Source: Strigops habroptila | Lineage: Eukaryota; Chordata; Aves; Psittaciformes; Psittacidae | Assembly (NCBI RefSeq): GCF_004027225.2 | Contig: NC_044278.2 | Location: forward strand, 80,240,923 to 80,304,922 | Direction: 5' to 3' | DNA length: 64,000 nt | Shown: positions 57,000-64,000 of the stretch, in pieces | Numbering within the stretch: position 1 is the first letter of the stretch | How the letters are laid out: each line of letters begins with the position of its first letter | Notes under the pieces: model-generated | Database searches by the model: none | What the model saw: the letters and a program-made list of their open reading frames with translations, nothing else | Told to the model about the DNA's origin: nothing | Position numbers and translations under genes: made by a program

Positions 57000-59588
57000 C
57001 AAAGATTGGCCATGGACCAGTATTATCACATAATATCATTGTCATAGATCCCCTTATTAAAATTGTTCAGATTTACCATTTAACTGGTTAGCAAAAAGAC
57101 TAAACTTCACCACTTGTAATAGGGATAGCTGATGGTGAGATCTACAGCTCTGGCTCATTTCATATACTCTTTGCTATTGTGTAGAGACACTAGAGCACAT
57201 TCATGCTCTTGTTCTTTGCCTTCTGTCTCCTAGCAACTCCATCTGCTGCCTTATTTTGTATGTTGGAAGTACAAGTCAGATTTCTTTTTTTTTAGTTCAG
57301 GGAAGGCTGCTCCTTCCCTTCTTCCAACCTAGCTTAACACACGGTTTTATATTTTAGATGCTGGAATGCCTTTTGCCCAAGTAAAATTCATTTAATTCTG
57401 CACTCTGTCATGACTAGACCCTCTTTTCCACAGATCTAGGTGAGTTCTTTACCCACGGCTTCTTGGCGACATAGGAATTCCAGTGACTATTAATATTGTC
57501 AGTTGTCTCTAAGACTCATTAATCCACCTTTGGTTTGAAGGAATGTTTCTGTTGTTTTTTACCTGTATTGTTTGGTCTTTCATGAGCTATAATTAGACAT
57601 TCTCTGGCATCCATAATTCACACAAATCTCTATTACTCATTCGCTGGCACATGACATATTTCCTTGCCAATATTTGTGGAACACACTGTGAACAGAGTGG
57701 CACTGAGAAGTACGTAATAAAGAGTGCTTATCCTGTACATGCCTGTCAGTTACACACCCGCTAAATTTAACTCATCTAGCTCCACTGTGATATTTGTATC
57801 CTCGACTACAAGTGATTAACCATCACTGAAACATAATTTCTTATCCATCCAGTGGATAAAACATCACAGTATTGGGTGATGGATAGAAAAAAGGAGGGAA
57901 AAATCAGTCTGCACTTGGAGGATGACGGCATCTCAAGAGAGCACATTTCACCTTTCTTAAAACACTTGATAATTTACACATAGAGGGGTGACTTTTATCC
58001 ACAAAATAACAGGCTGAAACCTAAGCCTTCTTTGTAGCCTACAGAAACATCATGATGACTTTCATGTATTTTCAATAGAATTGGAGCTGAACCTTTTTTT
58101 GCAGAGGTCACTGGCTTCATAGTCTGAGTATTCCCCCTTTAATATCTTTAGCTCTTTTCATAGTGTGTAATTTGTATTTAGTTATTTATAGTTGTAATAT
58201 GTTATTTAGTCATCTCTTCAAAGCTCCCCTGTTGATCTTTTTAACTACTTCAGGCATTGCCTTTTCTGATATCAGCAAAAAATACTGTTGGGCTGCTCAG
58301 TTCTAGAGTGGAGTTTGTGCCTAAAATTTGAAAAGGTGGATTGAGAGGGAAAAAATAGTCTGTCTTTTTTGAATCCAGGTTAGATTGTTCGCTAGAACAG
58401 AATCTAAAATGGGAAAGCAGCAAGTGCAGCAGCTAGAAAGAATTTTTCTGGTGAACATTCATGAAATTTAAGCTTTATAAATCATCATTCCTAAGATTCT
58501 CTCTTTTGAGCTATAGGACTGAGTTGTAACACTGAAGCTAACTTGGTGTACAGATTGTAGCAGTTTTAGGAGAACAGATTAGAAGAAAAAGCAAACATCA
58601 AAGTGCCTAACAATATAGGAAGCTTCGCTTACACACTACACAGGCAGTTTAGCTGTAGTCCAGCCCAGCTATTTATTTTGACTCCACTATATATGACTCC
58701 TAATAAGGAAGGGTGAGTCTCGAGAAAACCCACACACTAAAGGTGTCCAGGATTTTTATTTTTAAAACATTCCTAAGCAGTAGTTAATGGCCAGTGGTTA
58801 ACAATACGGATGATTGCTGGGTTGGTATATAAGTTATGTTCTCAACTGTAAAACTCTACCTCATTCCAATATTCCCATGTGGACACAAGCTCTAATATTG
58901 CCCATCACCCCTTACGTCATTCTGGGGTCTATCGAGGTTGTCATGACCAGAACCAGTAATCCCCTAATTTAACTCAGCAAAATTATGATAATGAGTTAAT
59001 CCTCCCAAGGGCTTTGCCCATGACACAGTAACAACAAGAAAACAAGCATGGGATACATTGGCTACAATATACTGGAGTGTTAACTCCTTTTGTAGTTGCC
59101 ACTAGCAACAAAAAAATTAACATGTAAAAAAGATATAATAAATATATATTGATTTTAATTGACAGAGAATAGATCATTTTGAAAATAAACAATCCTAGCA
59201 GGAAAAAAGATGTAATGAAAAACATGACCTCTTTAAGATTTCTTTTGAAATTTGCACAGCTGCAGTCTTCTACCATAGTGATCTAAAAGAACATTAAATA
59301 CTAGGCAGCTGACACTTAAATCATATATATCTTCTAGTTTTCAGCTCAGCATCTGCTGCATCATTTCACAGACTTGAAAGCATTTGGGAAGAGAGACCAA
59401 GAATAAGAAAAATGCATGTTTTCAATGGAAAGCATGTATTTTTTAGTGACAAAAGACTACAGGCCACATTCCATTGCTATTACACAGTAAAAGGGCAATC
59501 TGAAACTCTCTATTTAAAGAAAAAACTACCTCTACAATAGCAATTTGGAGGGTGGGGGTGGTTACAGGAAAAAGAAACTCATAGAAAA

Positions 59589-59632
59589 CATGTCAATTTT
59601 CATGCTCAGTGAAAATGAGCATGTCAATTTTT
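59589..59632. repeat. Stem-loop flanked by a direct repeat
   Basis: CATGCTCA (59601-59608) and TGAGCATG (59616-59623) are perfect inverted arms with a 7-base loop. CATGTCAATTTT occurs at 59589-59600 and again from 59620. Confidence 0.75.
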
Positions 59633-61239
59633 CCTAAAGAAGTAATTTCGTAGTGCAGACAAGCTGTTTCTGAGTAGGTAATACCCTTAGGTACCTCCAG
59701 AAACCAGTTCAAGGAACCACTTGTCTTTCCTGTGTTGCACTGATTCTCAATGCCAGAGAAGAGTTGTCATTTAAAGGGTTTCCTCCTTAAAATGAAAGGG
59801 CCTGATTCTTCTCTTACACCTATGGAAATCAGGGGAGAAAGACAATAGAGTAATGCCAGTATTAAGGAAGGAGAGGATAAGCGACAAGAGCTTGAATATC
59901 GCTTTATTTATCATCCCTTTCATTAAAAGGATTAGAGTTAATTAGCCCAGCTTGTAGTGAAATTAAGACATTCTATGCATATCCTATTTAACCTTTCTAT
60001 TATCTTTCCCTAGGTTTTCTCTATATCTGTCAGGGTTTCTATAAAGGAGCACATATTACATGACTTTGGCCCACACCATTAGAAAAATCAATACATTTTA
60101 GTTTAGAATCAGATCAAAACACTGTCGCTCAAAAAATCAGAACTGCAAGGCCTTATTTAAAGCCTTTCCTCTGCTGGGAGAAGGTATACACTTTTCAAAA
60201 CACTTTATAAACCTCAGTACTAGATTTTAAAAAGACTGAAGAACTAAAATCCTGTTAAAGCTACACTGATGACCACTAAACCCTGGATGGCCACGCTGCC
60301 TAAGCAGTGCCTACTCCCTGTCTCTATTTTGGACAGGTCTAGCCAAAACTGTTTTGCCATAGAAAGAGCTAACCCTACACAACATGGATTTCAGCCAGTC
60401 CATGCCATTTGACCCCAAGGCCAGCCACAAGTCCCCAAAATCAGCAATCAGTACTTCACAAAACAGATGTATTCAATGAGACTAGAACTTAGAGACTAGT
60501 TCTCATCCCCAAAATGGGATGAAGTGGTGTGATTCCTTTCCTACACAAGTGCTCATGGGCTAACAATGGGCATGCTGTCAAGCCCTAACTAGTCCAATGT
60601 GGTCAGCATATCAGTTTTCATGGAGTTTTTCCTAAAACTGATGAAGTTACTGAGGCAAACAAATAGGGATCCTTTATCTTCCTCCAAAATTCCTGTTGAA
60701 AAAGAATGATACCCTTGTTTGGCTGTTTTTCTAGCCAGATGAAGAGAGGCTTGGTCACAGCTGGAGCAAGTGCCTCTCTCCAGTCAGAATTCATCACTGG
60801 GAAGAATTTACTAATTGCTACAAATTAAAAGCACGTCTCAAAAGTCATTCCCATTTCTTAAAATACTGCTGGAGGGTAACGGAGCTGTGTTAGGTGACTT
60901 TGACTGCATTCTCCACATTTCTCAAAACCATTTCCGTTTTTCAGACAGTAAGATGGTCATCCTGGAAAGAGGGAATACCCTCAGTCATTCCTGCTGAATA
61001 TTTTCTGCCTTGAATAAAACAATTACAATGTGACAGGGAGTGGCAGACAGCACAAAAATAAAACCAGCTCTCCAATTATGTTCATTACTCTGGATCCTAG
61101 TTTAATGCAGGTACTTCATGTAACCCAGGGTTGAATTAAGATGACTTTCCCCCCATATTGCTTACTGACCAGCTGTAGTAGCTCTTTATCTAGCTTGCTG
61201 GGTTTTTATGCTTCCCATTGATAAACCCTAATTCTACAC

Positions 61240-61285
61240 AGACATGCACACATACATGCACACAAAAACACATACACAAACACAG
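61240..61285. repeat. Degenerate CA-rich repeat
   Basis: ACATGCACACATACATGCAC followed by ACAAAAACACATACACAAAC. Confidence 0.8.
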
Positions 61286-64000
61286 AAATACCTGGTGTGC
61301 TACAGAGGGATTTCACTGGGCCGCAATGTCCTTCAAGGCATGTATTGTAACAGCACATTTTGCTGTGAATCCAGCCCAGCTGTAGGAAGCTAGTTAGGTG
61401 GTTTTCAAAATGTTAGTCATGTTGCCTGGTTACAACACATAATATTTAAGAACTTGGACACAATAGTCCCAAGTAACCTGGTGCAGTAAATCATCTAGAA
61501 AAGAAAATCCTGACCAGCCTACCACAGAACCCCTGTGTCAGACAAATACAGACTATATTCTACAGAGGATGGTATTTTTGCCACTCTGATAAAACAAGCT
61601 TTTCATGTTACACCCTTATTGACAATTCACCCAGTTTGAACAGTAAACATGACAACTCATTTCAGAAAAAGGTGAATTTGCACATTGATTTGAAAACTGT
61701 GAAGCACAAAGTCCTTTCCAAAAATATCTGACAGTTTTCGCTCTCAGTGTGGCAGGACTTATTATTCCTTTTCTCGTGATCTCTCTTCTGCCATTAAACG
61801 ATACCTGGGAATAAGAATTTAGTCTTGCAGTGCCAAATAAATACCAACAATAAGGAATATAAGATCCTCAGTTTTGACGGGTTACTTTTATAGCATTAAT
61901 TTACTAGGTTTTCCTTATGAAATATCAGTTAGCTACACACTTAACAAGGATGTTCATAATCATTCAAATATTGATACAAACCTCTGTCTGTTGCTATGAT
62001 ACTGCACTCATATTCCCATTTAGGTTATAAGAATATTTGCTCTGTTGTTTCCTACAAAAAAAGGCAAGACAAAAAATGGCTAGTTTTATTTTCTCTCTTA
62101 TTTAAGGATAACCTAAACTGACTCATTATACCCCTTACCCTCCCTTTTGTTAGAATTACAGGGCTGGGGCATCGCGCTGAAAATCAGCATTGGGTGTGCC
62201 AGCTTATTTTTACCCTAGTTACTATAACATCGAAAATTACTAAAAAAAAAATTACACATAGGCTCATATGATGAGATATATGTATCTGATAGGGAAACAG
62301 CTCAGAAATGGTTAATCATGGTTTTAATTTCCTCTTCTACCTGTGCCCAACTTGACTATTAAAAGCAGCTCGTAGAGGGGAGAGTTATGGGGGTGGCAGG
62401 TGTGAGGTTTGCCTTAGAGATATTTTGTTGGTCTTGTGGGTTAAGAGGAAAATATGGGGAAAATGATTGAGCTGGGATGCTAAACAATAAGGGTCAGATA
62501 ACGTGATGCTTCTTTACCCCCCTCTTTTTTAACCATTTCATTTAGAGCTCTTGCTCTCTGGTTTGAGGTAGGTTCTTGGACTGTTTCTCCTGTATGTTAC
62601 CCTGCAAATATTTTAAGGTAAGAAAGATGGTCTATTTTGCTTGTTCCTGAGCTGATGATTGAGCTGGTTTCACCTGAAAATGTGTATCTTGTCCCATAGA
62701 GTCTTTTGTTCCTCCAGAGTCTGAAATGTGTAGAGGACCATCTACAGTTATATGGTGTAGCTCCGGCTTTGCTGTGCTTTACCTCCTTTTCTTCTTCCGT
62801 GGGGTAGCCTTGTCTTTTTTTGTCTTTTCTACAATTAGAGTAACTCTGGAGGGTGAAAAGTAGTAAGGAAAATGGTTGTTCAGATCACCACAGGAACAAG
62901 AAAGGTCTGAAAGGGAGCAGTGGTCTTGGAGAGAAATGAGAGTTGTGCCTTTTCACAGCATCTCAACCTTCTTTTTTTCTGGGTATCTATTGGTCCTGTC
63001 TGTAGTTTTCTCAGAGCCCTACAGATCTTCCCCCATCCTCTCTTACCTTACCACCATGGGGTCCCACCAGCTTTCTAGAAAACTGCTTCTCCGCAAAAGT
63101 TGTCTGTACTTCCAAAAAGGTTTGAGTTAATTCTGGTCCTAAGCCAGAAGGGAAGAGATGGCTTTGGAGATAAGACAGCAAAAGGCTAACAAGCATCACA
63201 TTGGAGAGAGGTCAAGCTGACCAATAACTGCCCAGATTCTATGGTGGGCATCTGCAACCCCAAATTCCCTGTTGGATGGGGATTAATCCTTGAATTATAT
63301 TGACAGGAGGCATTGTGGGTGCTTGTGATAAGCACATGTAGAGGAGATCTTGTGGAGATTGTTGGAGTTCTCTGTAAACATAAAATTGAGTATTTCTTCA
63401 GTGACAGCACCAAGCAGTGTGCAGGATGACACTTAAGCTATGTAAGAAATAAGCCTGGGGAGTGAGGACTTCTGTAGAAGTAGCAGTGCAGCTACCTGTC
63501 ATATGATCATACTTTCAGAACAAAGGTGCTGTCTAAAATGAAGAAATTTATTGTGTAACTATTCTGACATAACAACATTTGCAATGGGTTGTTACACCGG
63601 CCTGATTATAGGCTCCTACAAATGCACTAGTGAATTTTCCTGTGCAAACAAGCCTTATAGAGGAAAGTGCAGAATCTTTTATTGTTCCCTGATGAAAAAG
63701 TGAAATGTAAAAAGAGCAGTGCACACAATCTTTCCTTTGAAAGGAAAAACAGCAGTTCTGAGTGTCCTTCTTCCTCTCAGGCAGACACAAAGGACTCGAA
63801 GGCAAGCCTGTTGTATGACTACTTTAGTGTTCTCTGCCCCTCATGTTAATTAATGCATAGCACTGAGGAGAAACTAAATCCTGCTTGTTTTACTCAAGCA
63901 AACGATCCCATTGACTTGAATTAAGCTACCTGCAGGATTAGAAATAGAAGGATTAAGACGTCGGTGTAGCAAATTCATTTCACTCTTTTTCAAATGCAAA

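Larger units (their letters stand above)
57000..64000. other. Intergenic stretch to the right edge, no gene recognised
   Basis: About 7 kb with no supported coding exon or dispersed repeat. It contains a short inverted plus direct repeat (59589-59632), a CA-rich region (61240-61285), and an ATTAG/TTAATTAG-rich patch at about 59895-59965 that could bind homeodomain proteins. Frames are all under 100 codons without domains. Confidence 0.5.

Noticed and set aside
1..64000. tRNA, rRNA, CRISPR or bacterial-type operon features
   Set aside because: None seen; the window is vertebrate nuclear DNA.

Overview
This window is vertebrate nuclear DNA from a bird. The evidence is CR1 retrotransposons of the avian type, with the 3' terminal ATTCTATG repeat unit, an avian-type endogenous retrovirus LTR present twice, and older relics (L3-like CR1, MIR-like) of the kind found across amniotes. 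There are no prokaryotic operons or CRISPR arrays. The LTR family suggests a neoavian bird rather than a galliform, but that is a weak inference.

The only protein-coding gene I can support is the 5' part of SCEL (sciellin, a cornified-envelope precursor protein of stratified epithelia), on the minus strand. Four consecutive coding exons were found by reading the reverse strand. They are the start-codon exon (12908-12981), the exon with the conserved N-terminal block RRTLLQDNSWIKKRPEEE (8798-8915), and two sciellin-repeat exons (8087-8149 and 7720-7788). All four have matching splice signals and all three exon-exon joins preserve the reading frame. A candidate non-coding first exon or promoter with two perfect AP-1 sites lies at about 19675-19830. 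The remaining exons (more repeats and the LIM-domain end) must lie left of base 1; I found none between 1 and 7719.

Layout. 1-3351: a long, dead CR1 element on the plus strand, antisense to SCEL and inside its intron. 3.35-7.7 kb: SCEL intron with two relics of an ancient L3-like CR1 in opposite orientations. 7.7-13.0 kb: SCEL coding exons, with one short CR1 in intron 2. 13.0-19.7 kb: intron 1, with a perfect 75-bp tandem duplication. 19.8-64 kb: no recognisable coding exon. This part holds an ancient CR1 (25.8-26.5 kb), a MIR-like relic (29.3 kb), an LTR next to an antisense CR1 reverse-transcriptase fragment (31.2-31.85 kb), a second MIR-like relic (38.0 kb), a CR1 3' tail (39.0 kb), a truncated second LTR (55.6 kb), a CR1 3' fragment (56.4-57.0 kb), and scattered simple repeats.

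Nearly all open frames outside the CR1 are short and show no recognisable protein, so they are treated as chance. In mammals SCEL is flanked on its 5' side by MYCBP2. If that order holds here, the right-hand 44 kb is the SCEL-MYCBP2 intergenic interval, where regulatory DNA would be the expected content.
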